DNA of 14,932 nt from Caldifarciminota bacterium (GCA_026991055.1 JALXCE010000251.1:1-14932); one strand, 5' to 3'. Numbered from the stretch's first letter, positions 7,490 to 13,828 are shown. Notes: generated by a model from the sequence alone, not told the origin. Numbers and translations are program-made.

Positions 7490-8560
7490 TCAATTCTGCT
7501 TTTGCAAGGTTTCCTCATATTGAGAGCGGACAAAGAGGTTGGTTTCTGTTAAGGACTTTGATTCAAGTAACCTTTTGATTCTATCATCATTGAACTTTGA
7601 GAGTGCACGCACAGCGTAGCCCCTTGCAAGATAGCACGGAGAATTTAAGAGCTTAATTAGCCTTTCCCTCGCAAGAATTACAAGAGTGTCATCGGGATGT
7701 TTCTCATAAATTGAAGGGGCCACCCGACCGATCAATCGGATGTATTTAATCCTCTTCCAGCACATCAATTCATCAAATTTTTTCTGAGTAAGTCCGGGCA
7801 ATGAGGCTCTACCTGCCTCAATAGCTGCAATTCCAACGATATCGGGATTCCCCAAAATCTCCAGTCCGGCTCCAGCGGTATTTACAGCCTGTCCCACATA
7901 ATTTTCCCAGAATCTTTTCTTCAGCCTTTTTAAAGCACCTTCCAGGACCTTTTCATTTCCGATTTTCTCAAGTGCCCAGAGAGCTGTGCTTCTTACAAGA
8001 TAACTTTTGTCTTCCATCGCGTCAAAGAGAGGCCCTACAGACTCAGGATTCTTCAGCTTACCAAGCGCCACACACGCAACAAGTCGCATGCGCATATCTT
8101 TATCCTTCAAATACGGAATAATCTCCGTAGCAGCCCTCTTGACTCCAATATCCCCAAGTGCCGCAATTATTGCCCTCTTTACCTTCTTTTTCTTCTCCGA
8201 TTTCAAAAGTGCAATGAGTGTGTCGAGGGACATTGTATCTTTTAAATCTCCAAGTAGCCGGATACAGTTTATCCTGACGGTGTCATTGTCCGAATGGAGA
8301 CCCTTGTAAATGTATGGACGTGACTTTTCTCTTAGATGCTTCACAACATATCGGATAGCACGGTACTCGAGGGTTGATGTGGTTTTAATCTTTTTGGTGA
8401 AAATATACTCAAGGGAAACATCTCCGAGCTTTACAAGCTCCTTTCTTGCAGAATCCGCCTCTGAAATGGCCTCTCGCACCCGCCACTTTGAGGCCTTTTG
8501 AAAGAGCTTCTCAACATTGGCATTGGTAACCAGAAAAATTGATAGCAAGACCTGAATCAT
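7490..8560 (-). CDS. HEAT-repeat protein, probably exported
   Basis: A 356-residue protein. Residues 2-13 are hydrophobic and followed by a possible T-N-A signal-peptidase site near residue 14, suggesting export. Paired-helix HEAT/PBS-lyase-like repeats are clear at about residues 64-210, each with the pattern of a small hydrophobic helix, a G-D/K-x-K/G turn and a second helix (for example RLLGDLKD, AALGDIGV, VALGKLKN, WALEKIGN), with further repeat-like helices at about 290-350. Such alpha-solenoids serve as protein-binding scaffolds; no catalytic motif is seen. The ATG overlaps the stop of the upstream repeat-protein gene as ATGA on the minus strand, so the two are translationally coupled and their products may interact (inference). 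It is convergent with the miniferritin gene, 25 nt away, with no evident terminator. Confidence 0.8.
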   Translation of the reverse strand: MIQVLLSIFLVTNANVEKLFQKASKWRVREAISEADSARKELVKLGDVSLEYIFTKKIKTTSTLEYRAIRYVVKHLREKSRPYIYKGLHSDNDTVRINCIRLLGDLKDTMSLDTLIALLKSEKKKKVKRAIIAALGDIGVKRAATEIIPYLKDKDMRMRLVACVALGKLKNPESVGPLFDAMEDKSYLVRSTALWALEKIGNEKVLEGALKRLKKRFWENYVGQAVNTAGAGLEILGNPDIVGIAAIEAGRASLPGLTQKKFDELMCWKRIKYIRLIGRVAPSIYEKHPDDTLVILARERLIKLLNSPCYLARGYAVRALSKFNDDRIKRLLESKSLTETNLFVRSQYEETLQKQN

Positions 8561-10395
8561 TTCTCTGCCTCCGTATCGATGCCAACTCCAAAGGTGCCAA
8601 GTAGCCAGATTTTATTGTCAAGGCCTGGTAGTCCTTTTCTATAAACATCTTTTCCACCAAGATCAAGAAAGACGCCAACAGAGGCTGAGTTTCGCCCCCA
8701 ATTCGCCCAGCCCTGACCCGCATTTTTCTCCCTTGTCATGTAAGTGTCATTGCCCTTTGAATCGATGAAAAATCCTACAGAATTGTAGATGCCTGCCCCC
8801 TGACCACCGGAGACATAGTAGTTGTCATCACCGGATTTATCCACAAGCCAGCCCACAGAGAGGTCATGTCCCTCCCCCTGAGACGGACCGTATCTTGAAT
8901 AATATGAATCGTCACCACCGCGATCCACCAGAATGCCAGTGGAAAGATGAATACCAGCCCCCTGAACATATTCAACTCCATGATAGGTGTCATCACCTGC
9001 GTCATCAAAAAGCAGACCAGCAGAAATCCAGTAGCTTGCCCCCTGTCCATAGACTTCCACGTAGTACGAATCGTTCCCTCTTGTATCAACAAGGATGCCT
9101 ATCCCACCGGAAATGTCCGGCCTCCAGCCCATGGCAAAACCTTGAGCAAATGAGCGGTAGTTGTGAGGCAAAAGGGGATGATGGATATAGTATCCACCAG
9201 CGTAGTATCGGTCATTCCCATGTTCATCAAAAATCAGTCCCAATCCCTTAACCGAGCCAAATCCCTGTGCCCAGTCATAGGCCTGGTAATCATCGTTCCC
9301 TTTCAAGTCTTCAAGTATGCCAAGACCAAAATTGCCACTTCCCTCAGTGAAAAATCCGGCACGATAAGTGTCGTTTCCATCCATATCAATCAAAGCGCCA
9401 CAACCAAGAATGCCAGCACCAAGGGAAACATGCGATGAGTAGTAGTAATCGTTTCCTCCACCATCGTAAAGGACTCCAATCCCAAAGTATCCACTGCCAA
9501 AGGAAACAACCCTATTCGAGCGATAGACATCATTACCACCAAGATCAATGATTACACCAACAGGATGACTCAGGATACCAATTCCCGCCCCAAGCCTCCC
9601 GTAATACTCATCATCCCCTCCAAAATCCACAATCAATGCATAATCTCCGCGGTAAATATTCTTGCCCACTCCCCCGACAGCAACTTTTCCAAGCTGTGTA
9701 TCGAATTCATACTGAAATGAATCGCTAACCTGAGGAGCGTTGCTAACAAAAGCTTTTACCGCCTCAAGAACATCATGAAAGGCAGAAAGCATGTATTTGA
9801 GTTCAACCTTCTTTAGAATCAAAGAGAGGGAGTCGAGAGGGACAGACGTCGTATCACCGTAAGGGAACGGGGTTTCTTTTCCAAATTCTCGCAAAATTAC
9901 CCCTCTCAGGGTATCATCAAGAGAATCATCCTCATCGGTCCACCAGTAAATTCCATCTGAAAGTAGCGTATCAATCTCGCCCCCAGACAATTTTGAAAAT
10001 GCTTTTTGAGATAGCTTTGAAGCTGCATAGAGGGATTTTATCAATTCACTCAATTTGGGATTTAAAGTATCCGGTAATTTTAGGCCCTCGGAGTTCACCG
10101 AGTAATCGTAAGCTGGCTCATCAATTAATGAAGAGAGGTAGCTCACCAGTGCGGGTAGATCAGCTTTGAGGGCTTTGATGGAATCCTCAATAGAATCAGC
10201 CACATAAGGCATAGAAAGTGGGTCATTCAGGAACTTTTCCACGATTTTCAGTCGAAACGGGTCCTTTTTCACCCAGATCTTTTCATACTTCAGGTCTTCT
10301 CTCGTGACGTTCAAAATCTGCAGTGCCTCGTTTATGTACCTGCTTTCAACGTCAGAAATGGTCAGAGAAAATGTGATAAGAATAGTAAGTAGCAT
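8557..10395 (-). CDS. Exported protein with twelve ~27-residue G-(N/D)-D-x-Y repeats
   Basis: A 612-residue protein not matched to a named family. Residues 2-13 form a short hydrophobic segment like a signal peptide. Residues about 14-240 are an unassigned, mostly helical region. From about 250 to 588 the sequence is a tandem repeat: hydrophobic-D-x-x-G-(N/D)-D-x-Y, then about ten residues, often Q-G-x-G, then a G-hydrophobic-G/L strand. The second D of each copy falls at 262, 289, 316, 342, 368, 395, 442, 469, 496, 524, 550 and 583. Spacing is 26-28 except for one 47-residue interval carrying an insert (His/Pro-rich, about 400-425) and a final one of 33. The Asp/Asn-Gly turns recall calcium-binding beta-roll or beta-helix proteins, but the motif is not the RTX nonapeptide. 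No ribosome binding site precedes the ATG. It is cotranscribed with the HEAT gene. Confidence 0.8.
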   Translation of the reverse strand: MLLTILITFSLTISDVESRYINEALQILNVTREDLKYEKIWVKKDPFRLKIVEKFLNDPLSMPYVADSIEDSIKALKADLPALVSYLSSLIDEPAYDYSVNSEGLKLPDTLNPKLSELIKSLYAASKLSQKAFSKLSGGEIDTLLSDGIYWWTDEDDSLDDTLRGVILREFGKETPFPYGDTTSVPLDSLSLILKKVELKYMLSAFHDVLEAVKAFVSNAPQVSDSFQYEFDTQLGKVAVGGVGKNIYRGDYALIVDFGGDDEYYGRLGAGIGILSHPVGVIIDLGGNDVYRSNRVVSFGSGYFGIGVLYDGGGNDYYYSSHVSLGAGILGCGALIDMDGNDTYRAGFFTEGSGNFGLGILEDLKGNDDYQAYDWAQGFGSVKGLGLIFDEHGNDRYYAGGYYIHHPLLPHNYRSFAQGFAMGWRPDISGGIGILVDTRGNDSYYVEVYGQGASYWISAGLLFDDAGDDTYHGVEYVQGAGIHLSTGILVDRGGDDSYYSRYGPSQGEGHDLSVGWLVDKSGDDNYYVSGGQGAGIYNSVGFFIDSKGNDTYMTREKNAGQGWANWGRNSASVGVFLDLGGKDVYRKGLPGLDNKIWLLGTFGVGIDTEAEK

Positions 10396-10401
10396 ACATA
10401 A

Positions 10402-10430
10402 AGCTTAACAAAGCCCCGAGAACCTATCAA
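10402..10430 (-). promoter_or_regulatory. Putative promoter of the repeat-protein operon
   Basis: On the minus strand TTGATA (10430-10425) and TAAGCT (10407-10402) are 17 nt apart. The -35 matches 5 of 6. The -10 matches only 3 of 6 but keeps the key T1, A2 and T6. The predicted +1 is the A of the ATG at 10395, so the message would be leaderless; no ribosome binding site is present. Confidence 0.32.
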
Positions 10431-10440
10431 GCAGTGAGCG

Positions 10441-10461
10441 CCCACGCACAAAGCGTGTGGG
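10441..10461. repeat. Short hairpin between divergent promoters
   Basis: CCCACGC at 10441-10447 pairs with GCGTGGG-like bases at 10455-10461 (one G-T pair), with a 7-nt loop. It lies between the minus-strand promoter of the repeat-protein operon and the plus-strand tRNA promoter. Its left arm shares the octamer CCACGCAC with the large palindrome at 13236-13268. Confidence 0.45.
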
Positions 10462-10467
10462 GGATGG

Positions 10468-10496
10468 TTGACTGAACCGGTGGTTTTAGTTAACAT
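10468..10496 (+). promoter_or_regulatory. Promoter of tRNA-Pro (and possibly the downstream genes)
   Basis: TTGACT (10468-10473) and TAACAT (10491-10496) have a 17-nt spacer. Transcription would start near 10503, seven bases before the tRNA. The -35 matches consensus at 5 of 6 positions and the -10 at 4 of 6. Confidence 0.6.
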
Positions 10497-10509
10497 AATA
10501 GCGATTGGT

Positions 10510-10587
10510 CGGGGCGTAGCGCAGCCCGGTTAGCGCACCAGCATGGGGGGCTGGGGGTCGGTGGTTCAAATCCACTCGCCCCGACCA
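10510..10587 (+). tRNA. tRNA-Pro (anticodon GGG)
   Basis: The acceptor stem is CGGGGCG (10510-10516) with CGCCCCG (10577-10583). The anticodon arm CCAGC / GCTGG encloses the loop ATGGGGG, giving anticodon GGG. The T arm has the loop TTCAAAT, the discriminator base is A, and CCA is encoded (10585-10587). The overall sequence is very like bacterial tRNA-Pro. The TGGT just upstream (10506-10509) is complementary to ACCA at the 3' end, so the precursor acceptor helix can extend by four pairs. A glycosyltransferase ATG follows only 11 nt after the CCA. Confidence 0.95.
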
Positions 10588-10598
10588 TTTTTCTTCTT

Positions 10599-11264
10599 AT
10601 GAATGTCCTGATCGCTATTCCCGCCTACAACGAAGAGGGTAGAATCTCAAAACTCCTTGATATACTCGTTAAAAAATACCCAAAAGAAAACATACTCGTG
10701 ATTGATGACGGTTCAGCTGATAGAACGTATGAAGAGGCTAAATCCTTCGGTGTAAAAGTCATCAAAAATTCACCCAATCTTGGTAAGGGTGAATCCATCA
10801 AAAAAGCCTTTAAATATACACTTGATCACGGATTTGACGCAGTCATTACCATGGATGCTGATCTACAGCATGATCCATCAGACCTCCCCAAATTCATTTC
10901 AAAATTTAAAAACGAGGGATGTGACCTTGTTATAGGCACACGTTGGCACGAGCTCTATAAAATGCCTTTCCTGAACTATATTTCAAACCGCCTGACCACG
11001 ATGGTTCTCTCACTCCTTGCCGGGACACGCCTTCCAGATACGCAAAGTGGCTATCGCCTCTACTCACGACGTGTTCTAAGACTCAAATTCACCCAATCCC
11101 GATATGATTTCGAATCAGAAGTAGTGTTCAAAATTGCAGTTGCAGGCTTCAAGGTCTGCGGTGTGCCGATAAAGGTCATCTATGGGACCGGGATCAGCTC
11201 AGTGGATAAGGTTCGCGATACTTTGAGATTCATTAAACTGGCGTTAAAATTCCTCTGGAGATGA
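10599..11264 (+). CDS. Family 2 glycosyltransferase (dolichol-phosphate mannosyltransferase-like)
   Basis: A 221-residue GT-A fold glycosyltransferase. The N-terminus IPAYNEE (7-13) and VIDDGS (34-39, with D36-D37) bind the nucleotide sugar. D86-A-D88 (MDADLQHDP) is the metal-binding DxD motif, and GTRW and DTQSGYRLYSR follow as in DPM1-type enzymes. There is no C-terminal membrane segment, so it is the short soluble or peripheral form. It probably transfers a sugar from a nucleotide donor to a polyprenyl-phosphate or a cell-surface precursor (family inference). There is no ribosome binding site: the T-rich tract following tRNA-Pro is all that precedes the ATG, so it is probably read from the tRNA promoter or a short processed leader. 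The 3' end overlaps surE by 4 nt (ATGA). Confidence 0.88.
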   Translation: MNVLIAIPAYNEEGRISKLLDILVKKYPKENILVIDDGSADRTYEEAKSFGVKVIKNSPNLGKGESIKKAFKYTLDHGFDAVITMDADLQHDPSDLPKFISKFKNEGCDLVIGTRWHELYKMPFLNYISNRLTTMVLSLLAGTRLPDTQSGYRLYSRRVLRLKFTQSRYDFESEVVFKIAVAGFKVCGVPIKVIYGTGISSVDKVRDTLRFIKLALKFLWR

Positions 11265-12001
11265 GCAAAAAGCTAATTTTGATATCCAACGACGACGGTG
11301 TGGAAAGTGAAGGTATTTACAGACTTCGTGAAGCCGTCTCACATCTTGGTGATGTCTACATTGTTGTGCCTGATAAAGAAAGAAGCGGTGCGAGCCACTC
11401 TATCACACTTCGAAAGCCGATAAAGGTTAAAAAGTTGGACGAGAGGGTCTTTGCCATCACTGGGACCCCTGCAGACTGCATCCTTCTTGGGATATTCGAG
11501 CTTCTCCCACGAAGACCTGACCTTGTTCTTTCGGGAATCAACAAAGGTTACAATCTCGGAGAAGACGTATTTTATTCAGGAACTGTCGCTGCTGCCCGTG
11601 AAGGGGCGATTTACAACATTCCCGCCATTGCCATATCACTGGGTAATTCCCCAACCAATGAGTACTATTGGGAAACGGGGATGCATTTTACAAGGCTCAT
11701 TATTGACGAAATAGAAAAGCTCAGGCTTGACTTCGAGCTTTTAAACGTAAATATACCCAATAAGCCAATTAAGGAGATCAGGGGGATCAGGATCGTCAGG
11801 CTCGGACGCCGGGCCTACCGCGACCCCGTCGAGAAAAGGGAGAATGATACGTACTATATCGGCGGTGAGCCACTATGGAGTAAAGAGCCAGGCACCGATC
11901 TCAAGGCCGTTTCTGATGACTTTGTGGCCTTAACGCCTTTAAACATTGATTTAACCAACTATGATGAACTCAAACGGCTCCAGTGGGAATTATCTTTCTG
12001 A
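11261..12001 (+). CDS. surE: 5'/3'-nucleotidase SurE
   Basis: A 246-residue survival protein SurE. The expected metal ligands are visible: N10-D11-D12 in ISNDDG, S42 in ERSGAS, and N94 in LSGINKG. GTPADC, the NLGEDVFYSGTV-type stretch and AAREG also match the family. The enzyme is a cytoplasmic divalent-metal-dependent phosphatase acting on nucleoside 5'- and 3'-monophosphates. The length is normal. It begins inside the end of the glycosyltransferase gene (4-nt overlap) and overlaps pcm by 41 nt. The surE-pcm pairing is conserved in many bacteria and linked to survival under stress. Confidence 0.96.
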   Translation: MSKKLILISNDDGVESEGIYRLREAVSHLGDVYIVVPDKERSGASHSITLRKPIKVKKLDERVFAITGTPADCILLGIFELLPRRPDLVLSGINKGYNLGEDVFYSGTVAAAREGAIYNIPAIAISLGNSPTNEYYWETGMHFTRLIIDEIEKLRLDFELLNVNIPNKPIKEIRGIRIVRLGRRAYRDPVEKRENDTYYIGGEPLWSKEPGTDLKAVSDDFVALTPLNIDLTNYDELKRLQWELSF

Positions 12002-12626
12002 ACTCCGCAGGGAAATGGTCGAATCCCAGATTATTGCACGCGGAGTAAAGGACCCACGGGTTATCAAAGCCATGCTGGAGGTTCCTCGTCACGCCTTCGT
12101 CCCATCAGAATACATTGACCAGGCATACAACGATTATCCCCTGCCAATTGGTGCCGGTCAGACCATTTCCCAGCCATACATGGTTGCTGTTATGACGGAA
12201 TTACTTGAGGTTAAGGATAACAATAAAGTTCTCGAAATAGGCACCGGCTCTGGATACCAGACTGCGATTCTTGCCAGACTTGCCAAAGAGGTCTATACAG
12301 TTGAAAGGATTCCCGAGCTTTCTGAGAGAGCTCAAAAAATTCTTCAAAAATTGGGCATTACCAATGTTTATTTCAAAGTTGGTGATGGCTCTGAAGGCTG
12401 GCCGGAGTACGCTCCTTATGATCGAATTATTGTGACAGCCGCTGCACCGGATATCCCGGAACCTTTAGCAGAACAGCTAAAAGAAGGTGGAATCATTGTC
12501 ATCCCCATTGGGGATATTGGTGGGCAAATACTTGTAAAGGGAATAAAGAAAAATGGAAAAATCCTCAAAGAAGAGCTTTTCCCCTGTGCTTTTGTCCCTC
12601 TTAGAGGAAAGTACGGGTTTAATTAA
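11961..12626 (+). CDS. pcm: Protein-L-isoaspartate O-methyltransferase
   Basis: A 221-residue PIMT. SAM-binding motif I is VLEIGTGSGYQ at residues 90-100. The family segments MVESQIIARGVKD, VPRHAFVP, PLPIGAGQTISQPY and IVTAAAP are all present. The enzyme methylates L-isoaspartyl residues formed by protein ageing so that they can revert to aspartate. The start is uncertain: ATGs occur at 11961 and 11964 deep inside surE, and another at 12018 (residue M19) would remove conserved upstream residues, so I use 11961. No ribosome binding site is seen, so coupling to surE translation is likely. The stop overlaps the stop of the convergent acidic-protein gene by 4 nt in a TTAATTAA sequence. Confidence 0.95.
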   Translation: MMNSNGSSGNYLSELRREMVESQIIARGVKDPRVIKAMLEVPRHAFVPSEYIDQAYNDYPLPIGAGQTISQPYMVAVMTELLEVKDNNKVLEIGTGSGYQTAILARLAKEVYTVERIPELSERAQKILQKLGITNVYFKVGDGSEGWPEYAPYDRIIVTAAAPDIPEPLAEQLKEGGIIVIPIGDIGGQILVKGIKKNGKILKEELFPCAFVPLRGKYGFN

Positions 12627-12991
12627 TACTCTTCTTCCTCAAATTCGTCGTAATAATCGTCATAATCTTCGGGCTCAAGCTCGAGCTCGAGAAGCTCAGC
12701 CTCGAGGGATGAGAGTGTTTCCCCGTAATCCCTGAAAAAGTTTTCAAGGTCGTTGGAGCTGATCTCCCCGCTCCTTGCGGATTCAACTGTATCCTCAATA
12801 TCCTGCCTAAGTCTCAGGAGTTTTCTCTGAATCTTCTCAAGCTTGGTTTTAAGTCCAGCGTCGTCAATCTCCATCTTTAGATCATCTGCCCTTGAAAGAA
12901 GCTCACCAATTGCTTCGTACCATCCCTCTGTGAAATCTGTAACACTTTCCCAGATTCCAAGGATCTCTTCATCACTCAAACCCCGTATCAT
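12623..12991 (-). CDS. Small acidic coiled-coil protein, unknown function
   Basis: A 122-residue protein that I do not recognise. Residues about 30-105 are largely helical with heptad-like leucines (KLEKIQRKLLRLRQDI region and SSLEAELLELELE), suggesting a coiled coil. The last 30 residues are extremely acidic with tyrosines (D/E/Y-rich, ending FEEEEY). There is no signal peptide or membrane segment. An AAGGAGGT-type ribosome binding site lies 6 nt before the ATG, and a strong promoter lies just upstream, so it is a real, separately expressed gene. The composition would suit a binding partner for a basic protein or nucleic-acid-binding surface, but that is speculation. It is convergent with pcm, overlapping by 4 nt. 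Confidence 0.78.
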   Translation of the reverse strand: MIRGLSDEEILGIWESVTDFTEGWYEAIGELLSRADDLKMEIDDAGLKTKLEKIQRKLLRLRQDIEDTVESARSGEISSNDLENFFRDYGETLSSLEAELLELELEPEDYDDYYDEFEEEEY

Positions 12992-13008
12992 AGATTAACC
13001 TCCTTTTT

Positions 13009-13031
13009 GATGGTTCTTTAATATAACCATC
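13009..13031. promoter_or_regulatory. Operator-like inverted repeat over the acidic-protein promoter
   Basis: GATGGTT (13009-13015) and AACCATC (13025-13031) are a perfect 7-bp inverted repeat with a 9-nt spacer. It covers the -10 element (13020-13025, minus strand) and the expected start site, the usual place for a repressor site. It could also form a small hairpin at the 5' end of the message. Confidence 0.45.
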
Positions 13032-13048
13032 CACACCCCACCGGTCAA
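13020..13048 (-). promoter_or_regulatory. Promoter of the acidic coiled-coil gene
   Basis: On the minus strand TTGACC (13048-13043) and TATATT (13025-13020) are 17 nt apart, each matching consensus at 5 of 6 positions. The start site would be near 13013, giving a leader of about 22 nt that includes the AAGGAGGT ribosome binding site (13005-12998). Confidence 0.65.
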
Positions 13049-13160
13049 TAATTTTTAAATACGGATGGGACCAGATTTTTTAATAATTGGTCAGGGCCTA
13101 AAACCATCAGTAGCCGGATTTTGACATTTGAATATATTCATTTGGGGAATCCGCAGTAAC

Positions 13161-13195
13161 TCGATTAATCATCTGGGAGATATCTGATTAATTGA
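13161..13195. repeat. AT-rich inverted repeat
   Basis: ATTAATCA (13164-13171) and TGATTAAT (13185-13192) form a perfect 8-bp inverted repeat with a 13-nt spacer. Three more outward positions pair if one G-T is allowed. It lies about 120 nt upstream of the acidic-protein promoter and 200 nt upstream of the paralogue promoter, and could be a dimeric regulator site. Confidence 0.35.
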
Positions 13196-13235
13196 ACTTC
13201 ACAAATGATGTGGGATGTTCGAAAATGTTGCGAAT

Positions 13236-13268
13236 GGGGCTGCCACGCACGATGTGCGTGGCAGCCCC
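13236..13268. repeat. Perfect 33-nt palindrome (15-bp stem, 3-nt loop)
   Basis: GGGGCTGCCACGCAC (13236-13250) is perfectly complementary to 13254-13268 across the loop GAT. The stem is GC-rich within AT-rich surroundings. No T-run follows in either direction, and both neighbouring genes start rather than end here, so it is unlikely to be a terminator. It shares CCACGCAC with the hairpin at 10441-10461, suggesting a dispersed palindromic repeat family. Confidence 0.75.
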
Positions 13269-13393
13269 ACTAAAATGGATTCACCTTTCAAGCAATCTCT
13301 AGATGGCTTTGTTCATCAAATCCAGTTTAAAAAACTATTATTCATCGAACAATTCGTGGCAAAATTTTTGATGTCAAAATGTCACAAAGACAC

Positions 13394-13422
13394 TTGAAAT
13401 TTAATCACCACCTTTTAATAAT
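13394..13422 (+). promoter_or_regulatory. Putative promoter of the first small paralogue
   Basis: TTGAAA (13394-13399) and AATAAT (13417-13422) have a 17-nt spacer, with the -10 matching 5 of 6. The expected start site is 13429 or 13430, at the ATG of the gene, and no ribosome binding site is present, so the transcript may be leaderless. Confidence 0.4.
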
Positions 13423-13429
13423 TATACCG

Positions 13430-13777
13430 ATGGAGATTTTCATCCATATTCCGAGATTTAAAAAGAAAAGAGCCTATAACTACCAGAACAGTGTAGTGAT
13501 TATTTATGCAGATCGAGTAGGTGTCAGGGATATCTGGGACATTCAGAAGCTGAGGAAGAAATGGGGACTTAGAGATGTATTGGTGCTCACCCAAAAACCA
13601 CTTTCACCCAACGTTGAGAAGCAGGCCATTTTAAGAGACGTACCTGTAAAGGTAGTGAGCAATCCCAAAAAGGAAGCAAAATCGTTCAAGAAATCCTATG
13701 AGAAGAAAGGCATTCCCTGTTTTATTAAAAGCATTGAAGATATAACTGAACGCAATTTTACAATGGACCCTATGTAA
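13430..13777 (+). CDS. Small alpha/beta protein of unknown family, paralogue 1
   Basis: A 115-residue basic protein that I do not recognise. It is clearly homologous to the next gene product. Shared features are a hydrophobic strand (VVIIYADRVG; IIYAD aligned with ILIAYGD), D34-x-W36 (DVW in the paralogue), a K-L-x-K-K helix, a second strand ending in K-P, a third hydrophobic strand followed by S-N-P, and a C-terminal D/E-(V/I)-x-(E/D)-R then D-P. The strand-helix alternation suggests a small alpha/beta fold; there are no membrane segments or signal peptide. The frame is open from an ATG at 13379, but homology and the promoter position favour 13430. It sits 51 nt before paralogue 2 and upstream of cstA, which hints at a shared regulatory or accessory role (inference). 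Confidence 0.7.
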   Translation: MEIFIHIPRFKKKRAYNYQNSVVIIYADRVGVRDIWDIQKLRKKWGLRDVLVLTQKPLSPNVEKQAILRDVPVKVVSNPKKEAKSFKKSYEKKGIPCFIKSIEDITERNFTMDPM

Positions 13778-13783
13778 TAAAAC

Positions 13784-13813
13784 TTGACACGACCATAACA
13801 GAATTTTTAGAAT
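13784..13813 (+). promoter_or_regulatory. Strong promoter ahead of paralogue 2
   Basis: A perfect TTGACA (13784-13789) and TAGAAT (13808-13813, 5 of 6) are separated by 18 nt. The start site would be near 13820, only about 9 nt before the ATG at 13829, with GGTGAT (13820-13825) as a very close, weak ribosome binding site. Paralogue 2 and possibly cstA can therefore be expressed separately from paralogue 1. Confidence 0.55.
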
Positions 13814-13828
13814 AAGGGCGGTGATAAA

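Larger units (their letters stand above)
12992..13429. other. Divergent intergenic region with promoters and palindromes
   Basis: This gap separates the minus-strand acidic-protein gene from the plus-strand paralogue pair. It contains the acidic-protein promoter with an overlapping inverted repeat (13009-13048), an AT-rich inverted repeat (13161-13195), a perfect 33-nt palindrome (13236-13268) and a promoter-like pair for the next gene (13394-13422). I see no supportable gene inside it; the open frame 13215-13397 runs through the palindrome and has no recognisable protein features. Confidence 0.6.

Noticed and set aside
10436..10466. Resemblance to type I-E CRISPR repeats (CCCACGC hairpin followed by GTGGGGGATGG).
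   Set aside because: Only one copy with no second repeat or spacer, no cas genes in the window, and an oversized loop for that repeat type.
13215..13397. A 60-codon plus-strand frame across the 33-nt palindrome.
   Set aside because: No ribosome binding site, and its sequence is dictated by the palindrome and AT-rich DNA; it overlaps the promoter of the next gene.
13379..13429. An upstream ATG giving a 17-residue longer version of paralogue 1.
   Set aside because: The extra residues have no counterpart in paralogue 2 and would lie over the -35/-10 elements; the ATG at 13430 is preferred.
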